A DNA stretch of 64,000 nucleotides from Morganella psychrotolerans (GTDB taxonomy: Bacteria; Pseudomonadota; Gammaproteobacteria; Enterobacterales; Enterobacteriaceae). Made by a program: the position numbers and the translations under genes. The notes beneath the pieces are model-generated. The model saw only the letters and a list, made by a program, of their open reading frames with translations. It made no database searches and was not told the DNA's origin. The stretch lies in contig NZ_LZEW01000030.1 in NCBI RefSeq assembly GCF_001676155.1, forward strand, positions 154,445 through 218,444, read 5' to 3'. Each line of letters starts with the position of its first letter. Position 1 is the first letter of the stretch. This document shows positions 29,693 through 38,983 of the stretch, piece by piece.

Positions 29693-29872
29693 ATGAGAAA
29701 ATTATCGAATAATGAAATGAACGCAGTTAGTGGCAGCGGTGGTGTGGTGAGTAATAAAGTAAATCCACCGGTATCCGATGTTGTCAGACCAAACCCGATC
29801 AGTAGTCTTCTGGAATTTGGCAGGAATATAATCGGTTTAATTCGTAATATATTTCCTATCAAATATAATTAA
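29693..29872 (+). CDS. Orphan microcin-like peptide precursor with double-glycine leader
   Basis: A 59-residue ORF with an AAGGA ribosome site 7 nt before the ATG. It begins MRKLSNNEMNAVSGSGG, which fits the leader of class II microcins and related peptides (microcin V: MRTLTLNELDSVSGG), with conserved MRxL, E/M and VSG positions and a Gly-Gly pair for cleavage by a C39-type exporter. Cleavage after Gly17 would leave 42 residues: a polar Asn/Pro/Val part, then a hydrophobic stretch (SSLLEFGRNIIGLIRNIF) that could form an amphipathic helix, no cysteines and a basic end (PIKYN). No immunity or C39 exporter gene is adjacent. Activity is unproven. Confidence 0.6.
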   Translation: MRKLSNNEMNAVSGSGGVVSNKVNPPVSDVVRPNPISSLLEFGRNIIGLIRNIFPIKYN

Positions 29873-29918
29873 TTATATTTAATATAGTAAACGAAAATGC
29901 TAAATCAGTATGATATCT

Positions 29919-29957
29919 GAAAGCCTCATAAAACATTTTTTTATGAGGCCTTTTCTA
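29919..29957 (+). terminator. Terminator between the microcin-like gene and idi
   Basis: AAGCCTCATAAAA pairs with TTTTATGAGGCCTT. The A and T tails on both sides mean it could end the small plus-strand gene and the minus-strand idi. Confidence 0.75.
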
Positions 29958-30503
29958 TTTCGGGTCATGTGAGATATTAAATAGTACCGTCTCTCTTAAC
30001 TTTTTTAAAATAACTTTGAACCAAACAGTGAATCGCTCAGGATGATTTTTCACTTCTCTGTCTAAATCCGGCAGTGATATCCAGCGTACAGCGGCAACTT
30101 CTTCCGGGTTGAGGGAAAATACTCCGTTATAGTGCCCGGTGAACAGGTGATCGTATTCATGCTCAATCAGTGCAGGCGGAACATCTGCGTGGTAAATAAT
30201 ATGCCCCGCAGCGCGAAGCGGGCAGGTTATTCCCAGTTCTTCCTGTAAACGGCGCTGTGTTGCTTCTTCCAGTGTTTCTCCCCGGCGCGGGTGGCTGCAA
30301 CAACTGTTTGCCCATAATCCGCCTGAATGGTATTTGGTGAGTGCGCGTTGCTGGAGAAGTAATTCGCCCGCGTCATTAAATAAGAATACAGAAAATGCAC
30401 GGTGCAGCAGACCAAGCTGGTGAACCCGGAGCTTTTCGTCATGCCCGATGACGCAATCATGTTCATCAACCAGAATCAGTTCGTCACTCATTAATTTATT
30501 CAT
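29955..30503 (-). CDS. idi: Isopentenyl-diphosphate delta-isomerase, type I
   Basis: A 182-residue Nudix-fold enzyme that interconverts isopentenyl and dimethylallyl diphosphate. Catalytic Cys in NSCCSHPRRGE (about residue 69), the Nudix-like EEATQRRLQEELGI helix, the acidic EHEYDHLF motif and the tryptophan in WFKVIL are present. Two in-frame ATGs (30503 and 30491) are possible starts and neither has a strong ribosome site. It is not in this place in E. coli. Confidence 0.93.
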   Translation of the reverse strand: MNKLMSDELILVDEHDCVIGHDEKLRVHQLGLLHRAFSVFLFNDAGELLLQQRALTKYHSGGLWANSCCSHPRRGETLEEATQRRLQEELGITCPLRAAGHIIYHADVPPALIEHEYDHLFTGHYNGVFSLNPEEVAAVRWISLPDLDREVKNHPERFTVWFKVILKKLRETVLFNISHDPK

Positions 30504-30570
30504 CCGGGAAAAATGTTATCAGAGGGACGTACTTTATCAAATCTGTAAAGGAAAGGTTGTGGGAATAATG

Positions 30571-30606
30571 GCAAAAAAAACGCCGGAAAGTATTTTCCGG
30601 CATCTT
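30571..30606 (-). terminator. Terminator of hdeB
   Basis: On the minus strand GATGCCGGAAAATACTTTCCGGC is followed by GTTTTTTTT, 19 nt after the hdeB stop. Confidence 0.85.
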
Positions 30607-30624
30607 ATAATTTAGTGGCAGGGG

Positions 30625-30927
30625 TTATTTATTACGGGCAGCTAAGTAATCCTGTAAGGTACCTTCAGGATATTTTTTACAGAATTCAACGATTTTCGGT
30701 GCTTCTGCCACCCCTTTTTCAGACAGTGCGACAAAGTCACCGCCCGGATATTGCGTATCTTTGCTGATAACCCACAGGGCAACCGGCGCCCAGCTTTGCG
30801 GGTTCAAATCGACATACTGTTTGCAGGTCATTTTATCAGGCACCTGAATATCAGCGGGCTCTGCGAGTGCCACAGACGAAAACGCACTTGCTGCAACCAG
30901 ACATGCGGTAACAAAATACTTTTTCAT
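30625..30927 (-). CDS. hdeB: Acid-stress periplasmic chaperone HdeB-like
   Basis: A 100-residue protein: a signal peptide (MKKYFVTACLVAASAFSSVA, cleaved at ALA) and a mature HdeA/HdeB domain with two cysteines (Cys35, Cys83) that form the family disulfide. MTCKQYVDLNPQSWAPVALW and PKIVEFCKKYPEGTL align with E. coli HdeB. It would prevent periplasmic protein aggregation at low pH. Monocistronic with its own terminator; the hdeA partner is not in this window. HdeB is preferred over HdeA by sequence, but the assignment between the two is not certain. Confidence 0.83.
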   Translation of the reverse strand: MKKYFVTACLVAASAFSSVALAEPADIQVPDKMTCKQYVDLNPQSWAPVALWVISKDTQYPGGDFVALSEKGVAEAPKIVEFCKKYPEGTLQDYLAARNK

Positions 30928-31138
30928 AATAAATAAACCTCATTTTTTATTTTCAGGAAACAGAATGAATACGTTTTCAGAATAGATTAAATCCTGCCTT
31001 ATTCAATATTCCGGAGTTTTTAAAATGAAAATAATAATATTAAAGGGTTATTTTAAAATAAAAAAGCATGTGATACAGAAAAACACTCATATCGGGCCGG
31101 CAGACACCATTTTGTATCAGTCCCGATATGAGTAATGG

Positions 31139-32245
31139 TTACGGATTAAGCGGATTCTCTGTCAGCCAGCGCACAATAAAATCCCGGATGGCCGCTATAT
31201 CATTGATATCCATCTGTGGTACTGAAACATCGCTCCGGGGAATGTCGCAGGCAAATGCAATCACAAATTCATCGAGCAGTGTCTGATACGGACGGTCAAC
31301 CACATCGCGGTACAGGGCTATTTTCGGCACCGCTTCGCCTTTAAATCCTTCGACCAGGATAAGATCCAACTGCCTGCTGTCAAACCGGGCGGCAAGTTGT
31401 GCAAGATCAGGCTCCGCACCGCCCGGAGTTTCCGTCATCAGTGCAAAACGTTCCTGACTGACCACCAGGGTTTGGTACGCACCTGCTTTGCGCAGTTCGT
31501 AACTGTCTTTCCCCGGGGTATCCACATCCATATCGTGATGCGTGTGTTTGACCAGACCAATCCGCAGACCGGCATCCCGCAACAGCGGAATAAGCTTTTT
31601 CAGCATGGTCGTTTTGCCGGTGCCGCTGTAAGCCGTGACAGCCAGTAACGGAACCGGGTGGGGTAACTGATGCTGTTTTTCCCATTCACGGCACTCTGCA
31701 AAGGTATTGAGATTAACAAACTGATCAGCAGAAGCATCGAATGTGACGGCTTTTGCGCCGATCATATCCATAAACAGCAATAATTTCCGGTCGCCGTTGG
31801 TAAGGTAATTTCTCAGCGGCTCCGCCAGCGAGTGGTGACACAGTGCAAATGTCGGGTGCGCACGGGTGGTATCACAGGCGTAGGCACACAGGGAATTCCC
31901 TTTCTGCTGCCAGAGCGTGTCGGCGAGATTTTCCGGAAAAACCGGGACATCACACGGCACAAATAATACCCAGTCGTGGCGGGCATTTTCTAATCCTGCG
32001 AGCATACCGGCAAGCGGTCCCGGGAAATCCGGCAGTGTGTCACTGACCACGCGCAGACCGGTGGCGTGATAAGCCGCGATATGGCGGTTGGCATTGATAA
32101 AAATCTCATCCGCCTGGGGAGCAAGGTGCTTCACACTGTGTTGATAAAGCGGGATACCGCCCAGTAAAACCAGACCTTTATCCTGCCCCTGCATCCGGGT
32201 TGCCCGGCCACCGGCAAGGATACAGCCGCTGAGTTGCGTCATCAT
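31139..32245 (-). CDS. mobA: Fused MobA-MobB: molybdenum cofactor guanylyltransferase and GTP-binding adaptor
   Basis: A single 368-residue frame. Residues 1-195 are MobA, with the nucleotide-binding start LAGGRATRMQGQDKG (10-24) and FPGPLAGMLAGL; this enzyme adds GMP to molybdopterin. Residues about 198-368 are MobB, with P-loop YSGTGKTT (206-213), KHTHHD and LVEGFK. In E. coli these are two adjacent genes. The linker EKQHQLPHPV shows no stop or frameshift, so the fusion is real in this sequence. Followed divergently by yihD, whose neighbourhood matches E. coli mobBA-yihD-srkA-dsbA. Confidence 0.93.
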   Translation of the reverse strand: MMTQLSGCILAGGRATRMQGQDKGLVLLGGIPLYQHSVKHLAPQADEIFINANRHIAAYHATGLRVVSDTLPDFPGPLAGMLAGLENARHDWVLFVPCDVPVFPENLADTLWQQKGNSLCAYACDTTRAHPTFALCHHSLAEPLRNYLTNGDRKLLLFMDMIGAKAVTFDASADQFVNLNTFAECREWEKQHQLPHPVPLLAVTAYSGTGKTTMLKKLIPLLRDAGLRIGLVKHTHHDMDVDTPGKDSYELRKAGAYQTLVVSQERFALMTETPGGAEPDLAQLAARFDSRQLDLILVEGFKGEAVPKIALYRDVVDRPYQTLLDEFVIAFACDIPRSDVSVPQMDINDIAAIRDFIVRWLTENPLNP

Positions 32246-32307
32246 TTTTAATTTCTCTGACTATCTGCGATAAAAATTCTGACCTTATCTTAACAATGAT
32301 TCCGGTA

Positions 32308-32433
32308 TATACCCAACGTCATTCGAATTGCAGGCAGGCGGCAAGCTCCGGCTGCCGGGGAGCATAGATAAACTATGTGACCCGGTTATCTGAGCGCAGC
32401 CCAGACCCTGCAGTTTGAATGAATAAGGGTATA
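32308..32433 (-). repeat. ERIC (IRU) repeat, 126 bp
   Basis: Full-length ERIC in reverse orientation, from TATACCCAACGTCATTCG to GAATGAATAAGGGTATA with the central CGGGGAGCATAG/CTATGTGACCCG palindrome. It occupies the divergent mobA/yihD intergenic region, 156 bp upstream of the yihD start. Confidence 0.9.
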
Positions 32434-32589
32434 GTGAGCGCGAATATAAATGCAATGGATGCCATAATCGCGGATAATATGTCCGCTGTTATTACAACGC
32501 GTCAATATTTACGCATCCTGACAGTCCTGTTCTTTCCGGGACGGCGGATAATTGGTAATGTGTTACGTCTTGCTTATAAGGAATTTATT

Positions 32590-32859
32590 ATGAAATGTCA
32601 TCGTCTTAATGAAGTTATTGAACTTCTGCACCCTGTCTGGCAGCAGCACTCTGATCTGAATCTGATGCAGATGTTGCAAATGCTGGCAGATGAAGCCGGG
32701 TTTGAGGGCGAACTGTCTGATCTGACTGATGATATTCTGATTTACCACCTGAAAATGCGCGGATCTGATGCAACGGCTGAAATTCCGGGGCTGAAAAAAG
32801 ATTACGAAGACGATTTTAAAACCGCGCTGTTACGTGCACGCGGCATTATCAAAGAGTAA
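32590..32859 (+). CDS. yihD: YihD, DUF1040 protein
   Basis: An 89-residue protein, the E. coli length, starting [18 protein letters not shown]. The helical DUF1040 core [17 protein letters not shown] and the [19 protein letters not shown] end are highly conserved. Function unknown. The frame is open upstream to 32419, but that part comes from the ERIC and spacer, so the internal ATG behind a TAAGGAA-like site is used. srkA follows 6 nt later. Confidence 0.92.
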   Translation: MKCHRLNEVIELLHPVWQQHSDLNLMQMLQMLADEAGFEGELSDLTDDILIYHLKMRGSDATAEIPGLKKDYEDDFKTALLRARGIIKE

Positions 32860-32865
32860 AGAGTA

Positions 32866-33860
32866 ATGCAGACTATCACACCGCCGGTTTTTACCTTTCA
32901 GGATTTCCGGCCTGATCGTCTGATAGACAGTCTGAGCCGTTACGGTATCTGGCTGGACTCCGGTTTAACCGAGCTGAACAGCTACGAAAACCGGGTCTAT
33001 CAGTTTATGGATGAAAACCGCACCCGTTATGTGGTGAAATTTTATCGTCCCGCGCGCTGGAGTGAGCAGCAGATCCGCGAGGAGCATGAGCTGACACTGT
33101 CTCTGGCTGATGCCGGGTTGCCGGTCGCCGCCCCGCTGGTGTTTGATGGCGAAACCTTGCTGTCGCAGGACGGGTATATGTTCGCGCTCTTTCCGTCGAT
33201 AGGCGGGCGGGCGTATGAAACGGATAATATTGACCAGTTGGAAAGTACCGGGCGTTTGCTCGGACGACTGCATCAGATTGGACGGGAGCGTGAGTTTCAG
33301 TACCGTCCGTCGATTACGTCGCAGGAGTATCTGATAGCTCCCCGGGAGATCCTTGCAGAATGCCCGCTTATTCCTAAAAAAGTGCGGAGCAGCTTTTTAC
33401 AGGCGCTGGATACCCTGATCGCGGAGGTAACTGCGCGCTGGACCGGCGAATGGCAATCTATCCGGTTACACGGCGATTGCCATCCGGGAAATATTTTGTG
33501 GCGTGATGAGCGTGGCTGGTCGATTTCGACGATGCCCGCAACGGACCGGCAGTGCAGGATCTCTGGATGTTACTTAACGGGGATAATGATTCACGTCGCT
33601 ATCAGTTAGATATTTTGCTGGAGGCGTATCAGGAATTTTGTGATTTTGATACGCGGGAACTGGCATTAATTGAGCCGCTGCGCGCTATGCGTATGGTTCA
33701 CTTTTTATCCTGGGTAGCACGCCGCTGGCAGGATCCCGCTTTTCCGAAAGCTTTTCCATGGATGGCGGATAGTGATTTCTGGTCACAACAGCAGTCACTG
33801 ATTACTGAACAGATAGCCGTACTGGCGGAACCGCCGCTGACGCGTTATCAGCCTTATTGA
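32866..33860 (+). CDS. srkA: Stress response kinase SrkA (YihE), frameshifted near 33518
   Basis: Residues to about 217 match SrkA (IWLDSGLTELNSYENRVYQF, the catalytic HGDCHPGNILWRDE). The frame is then lost at CGTGGCTGGTCG and resumes in the frame that gives VDFDDARNGPAVQDLWMLLN, which carries the metal-binding DFD motif. Adding one G at GG 33518-33519 restores a 331-residue protein (E. coli 328). SrkA is a Ser/Thr kinase that counters stress-induced death. The break is a missing base in a G run, opposite in sign to the A/T breaks elsewhere, and is probably a sequencing error. Lies between yihD and dsbA as in E. coli. Confidence 0.88.
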
Positions 33861-33875
33861 TTTTCAGGAGATACA

Positions 33876-34502
33876 ATGATGAAGAAGTTTTGGTTAGCAA
33901 TGATGGGATTCGCGATGACATTCAGTGTGTTCGCCTCACCTGTTGCCGGCAAACAGTATACTGAACTTAACACTCCGGTTGCGAATCAGCCTGAGGTAGT
34001 GGAATTTTTCTCTTTCTATTGCCCGCATTGCTACCAGTTTGAAGAAAATTTCAAAGTACCGGAAGCCATCAATAAAAACCTGCCGGAAGGAACTAAACAT
34101 GAACGCTATCATGTTGATTTCTTAGGCGGTCCTATGGGTCCTGAATTGACTAAAGCCTGGTCTGTGGCGATGGCGATGGGTGTGGAAGATAAAGTCACTC
34201 CGATTCTGTTCAAAGGGATCCAGGAAACCGGTACTATCAAAAATGCAGATGATGTACGTGCCGCTTTCATTCAGGCAGGTATCACCGGCGATGATTATGA
34301 CGCCGCTGCGAACAGCATTTTTGTTAAATCTCTGATTGCCAAGCAGCAGAAAGCAGCCGCTGATTATAAATTACGTGGCGTTCCTGCGGTCTTCGTCAAG
34401 GGCAAATACCAGATCAACAATGGTGGTCTGGAAGTGAAAGACGTGGCGCAATACGGCAAAGCATTCTCTGACACTGTGAATTATTTACTGAAACAGAAGT
34501 AA
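33876..34502 (+). CDS. dsbA: Periplasmic thiol:disulfide oxidoreductase DsbA
   Basis: A 208-residue protein: a signal peptide (about 1-20, ending VFA), thioredoxin fold, active site CPHC (Cys49-Cys52) and the cis-proline loop RGVPAVF. DsbA introduces disulfides into exported proteins and is reoxidised by DsbB. An AGGAGA ribosome site precedes the ATG, with a second in-frame ATG next to it. It is 15 nt downstream of srkA and probably co-transcribed. Confidence 0.97.
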   Translation: MMKKFWLAMMGFAMTFSVFASPVAGKQYTELNTPVANQPEVVEFFSFYCPHCYQFEENFKVPEAINKNLPEGTKHERYHVDFLGGPMGPELTKAWSVAMAMGVEDKVTPILFKGIQETGTIKNADDVRAAFIQAGITGDDYDAAANSIFVKSLIAKQQKAAADYKLRGVPAVFVKGKYQINNGGLEVKDVAQYGKAFSDTVNYLLKQK

Positions 34503-34525
34503 TTTCTGTTCAGGCAGTAACAATA

Positions 34526-34556
34526 AGAAGGAAGCTGGGTGACCGGTTTCCTTCTC
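34526..34556 (+). terminator. Probable terminator of dsbA
   Basis: AGAAGGAA pairs with TTTCCTTCT over a 13-nt loop, 23 nt after the dsbA stop; the T tail is weak. Confidence 0.5.
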
Positions 34557-34733
34557 TGTTTACAGCGTACCTGATATAAAGAGTAATGCGGAGAGCAAAA
34601 AGGCTATCCACATTAATCAATTGATTAGCGCGATAGATTATCTTGCTGTATTAGTTTATAACCTATTGATTTTTTTTGAGTGTGATTTTAACGATCTTCG
34701 CTATCGGCCGCGATTTACATAGCATTCATAAAT

Positions 34734-34754
34734 TTATGCACAAACTTATCCACA
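34734..34754 (+). promoter_or_regulatory. Two tandem DnaA boxes upstream of polA
   Basis: TTATGCACA (34734-34742) and TTATCCACA (34746-34754) both match the TTATNCACA consensus, in the same orientation and 12 bp apart, about 145 bp before the polA start. DnaA has been reported to stimulate polA expression in E. coli, which agrees. The rest of 34557-34898 shows no ORF. Confidence 0.6.
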
Positions 34755-34898
34755 GCTTTTCCCTTTTCGTGCCGCCAGCGGATGTATCTTAATCTGATGT
34801 ATTTCTGAATTTCCGGTGACAGGCAATAAATGTCGTCTAATGCGGCGGTCTGTGGCATCCTACCCTCCGGACATTCATTCAATACCGTGAAGACAATT

Positions 34899-37698
34899 AT
34901 GGCTCAGATTGCAGACAACCCGTTGATTTTAGTCGATGGTTCATCCTACCTCTATCGTGCATATCATGCATTTCCACCCCTGACGAACAGCGCAGGGCAG
35001 CCTACCGGCGCCATGTACGGCGTACTGAACATGTTGCGCAGCCTGGTGATGCAGTATGAATCCGGGCATGTGGCAGTCGTGTTTGATGCGAAAGGAAAAA
35101 CATTCCGCGATGAACTGTTTGAAGACTATAAATCACACCGCCCGCCGATGCCGGACGATCTGCGTGAGCAGATAGCGCCGCTGCATGAAATGGTGGTGGC
35201 GATGGGAATGCCGCTGTTGTCTGTCTCCGGTGTTGAAGCGGATGATGTTATCGGTACGCTGGCAAAACAGGCCGCAGCACAGGGCCACCCGGTGCTTATC
35301 AGTACCGGTGATAAAGATATGGCGCAGTTAGTCACGCCGGATATCACGCTCATCAATACCATGAACAACACTATTCTCGGGCCTGAGGAAGTGGAAGCCA
35401 AATACGGTGTACCGCCGTCGCTGATTATTGATTATCTGGCACTGATGGGTGACTCTTCGGATAATATCCCGGGCGTGCCGGGTGTCGGCGAAAAAACAGC
35501 GCAGGCGCTGTTGCAGGGAATGGGCAGCCTGGATGATATCTATAAAGACCTGGATAAAATCGCGACATTGAGCTTTCGTGGTGCGAAAACACTGGCACCG
35601 AAAATGGAAGCCAATAAAGAGATGGCGTATCTCTCTTATACGCTGGCAACCATCAAAACCGATGTCGAGCTTGATCGCACCTGGGATTCTCTGACACTTG
35701 CCGAGCCGGATTTGGATAAGCTTCATGCATTATTCACGCAGTATGAATTCAGACGCTGGATAAGTGACCTGGAAAACGGCGGCTGGCTGGCGAAGAAAAG
35801 CGCCCGCAGCGCACCATCCAAAGCGGCGGTTACTGCTGCTGTACAGCCGGTGGCAGCTGCTCCGGTTGCTGATATCCCGGATATCAGCAGTGAAAACTAT
35901 GAAACGATTCTCGATGAAGCCGCGCTGACCCGCTGGGCAGACATTCTGCGCAGTGCCGGTGAATTTGCATTTGATACCGAAACTGACAGTCTGGATAATC
36001 TTTCCGCGCGCCTGGTCGGTATGTCATTTGCCGCCAAAGCCGGACACGCTGCCTATCTGCCGATAGCGCATGATTATCTGGATGCACCGGATCAGCTCTC
36101 TCTTGATCAGGTACTGGCGGTAATGAAGCCGATTCTGGAAGATGAAAACTTACGTAAAATCGGGCAGAACCTGAAATTTGATCGCGGCATTATGGCGAAT
36201 TATAAAGTGGAACTGCGCGGCATTGCGTTTGATACCATGCTTGAATCTTATGTACTTAACAGTGTCGCCGGTCGCCATGATATGGACAGCCTTGCAGACC
36301 GCCATCTGAATCATAAAACCACGACATTTGAAGAGATTGCCGGAAAGGGCAAAAAACAGCTGACGTTTAATCAGATCGCGCTGGAAGAAGCCGCCAATTA
36401 TGCAGCGGAAGATGCTGATATCACGCTTATTCTGCATCAGGCACTTTATCCGCAGTTGGAAGCAGAAAAAAACGCTGCTGCATGTATATCGTGATATCGA
36501 AATGCCGCTGGTGCCGGTTCTTTCCCGTATGGAACGCACCGGGGTACTGATTGATTCTTCTGTGCTGGCGGTACAGTCTGTGGAAATTACCGCACGTCTG
36601 GATGAACTGGAAAAACAGGCGTTTACCATTGCCGGCGAAGAATTTAATCTCTCTTCACCAAAGCAGTTGCAAACCATTTTGTTTGAAAAGCTCAGCCTGC
36701 CGGTTGTCAAAAAAACACCGGGTGGCGCGCCGTCAACTAATGAAGAAGTATTGGAAGAGCTGGCAGATAATCACGAATTACCACGTGTGATCCTGGAGCA
36801 CCGCAGTCTGTCCAAACTGAAAACGACCTATACGGATAAACTGCCGCAGATGGTAGATCCGAAAACCCGCCGTGTTCATACCTCTTACCACCAGGCGGTG
36901 ACGGCAACCGGGCGTCTCTCTTCCCGTGATCCGAATCTCCAGAATATCCCTGTCAGAACAGATGAAGGCCGTCGTATCCGCCAGGCATTTATTGCCCGTG
37001 AGGGCTACCGCATCCTGGCTGCGGACTATTCACAGATTGAGCTGCGCATTATGGCGCATCTGTCGCAGGACAAAGGCTTGCTGAAAGCGTTTGCCGAAGG
37101 TAAAGATATCCACCGCGCAACCGCCGCAGAAGTCTTTGGTGTACCGCTTGAGCAGGTTACCGGCGATCAGCGCCGCAGTGCAAAAGCGATTAACTTCGGG
37201 CTGATTTATGGTATGAGCGCCTTTGGTCTGGCGCGCCAGCTCGGTATTGCGCGCAAAGAAGCGCAGCGCTATATGGATCTCTATTTTGAGCGCTATCCGG
37301 GCGTGCTGGATTATATGGCGCGTACCCGCGAACATGCTGCCGAAAAAGGCTATGTCGAAACTCTGGAAGGACGTCGCTTGTATCTGCCGGAAATTAATTC
37401 CCGCAACGGAATGCGCCGTAAAGCCGCAGAGCGCGAAGCGATCAATGCCCCGATGCAGGGCACCGCAGCCGATATCATCAAAAAAGCCATGATCGCAGTA
37501 GATGACTGGTTGCAGAAAGAGAAAGTTGATGCGCTGATGATCATGCAGGTACACGATGAATTAGTGTTCGAAGTCCGCGAAGATCAGACCGAAAGCATGG
37601 CAGAGAAGATAAAAGCACTGATGGAAGCGGCTATGACGCTGGATGTGCCGCTGCAGGTAGAGGCAGGAGTTGGCTTCAACTGGGACGAAGCCCATTAA
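34899..37698 (+). CDS. polA: DNA polymerase I, frameshifted at an A7 run
   Basis: From [20 protein letters not shown] the frame covers the 5'-3' exonuclease ([19 protein letters not shown]) and the 3'-5' exonuclease (FDTETDS), then stops at 36494. Removing one A from A7 (36466-36472) joins EAEK to [19 protein letters not shown] and the polymerase domain, with motif A (ADYSQIELR), the O-helix [14 protein letters not shown] and motif C ([10 protein letters not shown]). The restored protein has 932 residues (E. coli 928). Loss of the polymerase domain would be severe, so the extra A is likely an error. An in-frame A7 at about 36709-36715 is correct. Confidence 0.92.
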
Positions 37699-37771
37699 TG
37701 CGTCATCCTTCAGCCCACAGCTGCGTTCGCTGCACATCACGAGCCGGGTCACATACTGATGTATGCTCCCT
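37699..37771 (+). repeat. Partial ERIC-like repeat after polA
   Basis: Begins at the polA stop with TGCGTCATCCTTCAG, then GCTGCGTTCGCTGC and the ERIC centre CCGGGTCACATACTGATGTATGCTCCC, and stops where the next copy starts. The right half is missing. Confidence 0.6.
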
Positions 37772-37772
37772 T

Positions 37773-37891
37773 ACGCGTCATCTTTCAATCTGTGGCGGCG
37801 TTGGCCGCACTCAGAAATCCGGGTCACATACTTGTGTATGCTCCCCGGATTTCTTCACTTGCCGCTTTGCCACAAATTGAAATCTATAGCG
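37773..37891 (+). repeat. ERIC-like repeat, variant with different ends
   Basis: 119 bp with centre CCGGGTCACATACTTGTGTATGCTCCCCGG and the TTGCCGC element of ERIC, but ends in ACGCGTCATCTTTCAAT and ATTGAAATCTATAGCGT, not the usual TATA ends. The arms are complementary, so the whole unit can fold. It may represent an ERIC subfamily shared with the adjacent partial copy. Confidence 0.6.
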
Positions 37892-37934
37892 TAAAAAGGC
37901 GGTGGAATGATAAAAATAACTGAGGTATCAGTCG

Positions 37935-38447
37935 TTAGTGTCTTCTGCTCTCATTTTCAGGGTCTTTTTTTACTTTCTTTTCAATGCGCTGGCGTTTCAT
38001 CGGGGAGAGATGATCAATAAATAACATGCCGTTGAGGTGATCTATTTCATGTTGCAGGCAGCCTGCCTGTAATCCTTCTGCTTCTAAAATGTGTGTATCA
38101 CCGCAGATGTCCTGGTAACGCACAGTTACTGCCGAGTAGCGCTGTGTTTCTGTGTAACTTTCCGGTAATGACAGACAGCCGTCCATCATCATCATTTCAC
38201 CGTCACATTGGATAAATTCCGGGTTAATCAGCGCGATAGGCTGATCACGGTTCTCTGAAACATCCACAATAATCACGCGCTGACAAACGCCGACCTGGGG
38301 CGCGGCAAGACCAATACCGCGCTCGGCATACATTGTCTCTGTCATATCCGCGACAAATGTTTTCAGTTCATCACCAAAAACAGTGACCGGTTTGGACGTT
38401 TCCCGCAGACAAGGGTCGGGGAAATGCCGTAGTGTCAGTAATGCCAT
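37935..38447 (-). CDS. def: Peptide deformylase
   Basis: A 170-residue Def-family protein that would remove the formyl group from N-terminal Met. Motif 1 GIGLAAPQ (44-51), motif 2 DGCLS (89-93, metal ligand Cys91; EGCLS in most deformylases) and motif 3 HEIDH (133-137) are present. It sits between polA and spf, not next to fmt as the usual enterobacterial def does, so it may be a second copy. The C-terminus crosses an A7 run (plus strand 37972-37978); with six As the tail would read KKTLKMRAEDTND and end further on. Confidence 0.88.
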   Translation of the reverse strand: MALLTLRHFPDPCLRETSKPVTVFGDELKTFVADMTETMYAERGIGLAAPQVGVCQRVIIVDVSENRDQPIALINPEFIQCDGEMMMMDGCLSLPESYTETQRYSAVTVRYQDICGDTHILEAEGLQAGCLQHEIDHLNGMLFIDHLSPMKRQRIEKKVKKDPENESRRH

Positions 38448-38730
38448 TGCTAACTCACTAATATAAATAAATTTAATGGGGAGGGCTATTCCCCGGATGC
38501 GCTCAGACTATCATAACAATGCCCTGAGAAAACGGCACCATTTGTGCTGTTTTGTTGCTATTTTGTGCGGGGTGGCGGAATGCAGCTATAGATCCAGATC
38601 TCACTAATATGTAATTAAATAACATTTGAGAGGCGTATGTCAGGATGATGACTAGCTGAATCGTGACTAAACTGAAAATAAACTACAAAAAAGGTTTTTT
38701 TGCCGGAAGATTTACGGTAAAGTTATTCGC

Positions 38731-38844
38731 GTAGGGTACAGAGGTAAGATGTTCTATCTTTCAGACCTTTTACTTCACGTAATCGGATTTAGCTGAATAT
38801 TAGCTGCTCCGGTCAGACATTGCTCTGACCGGAGCATTTTTTTT
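38731..38844 (+). ncRNA. spf: Spot 42 small RNA
   Basis: The sequence from GTAGGGTACAGAGGTAAGAT follows E. coli Spot 42 almost base for base through the three single-stranded targeting regions, and ends in the stem GCTCCGGTCAGA...TCTGACCGGAGC with a T8 tail. Spot 42 uses Hfq to repress secondary carbon metabolism genes and is itself repressed by CRP-cAMP in E. coli. The position between polA and engB is conserved, apart from the inserted def. The flanks 38448-38730 and 38845-38983 show no ORF. Confidence 0.95.
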
Positions 38845-38983
38845 GTATAAAGAAAAGTATGGGACGGAATGTGTCACCGGAAATAAAGATATCCGGAGTG
38901 ACTACCTGAGGCGGCTGTTATGACGAAAGAAAACAGATGGCATATCAGGTAGCCACCTGTCCGCAGAGTTATTATCCGGGGGA

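Noticed and set aside
32419..32589. 57-codon N-terminal extension of yihD
   Set aside because: It begins inside the ERIC repeat and is not present in YihD, which has 89 residues.
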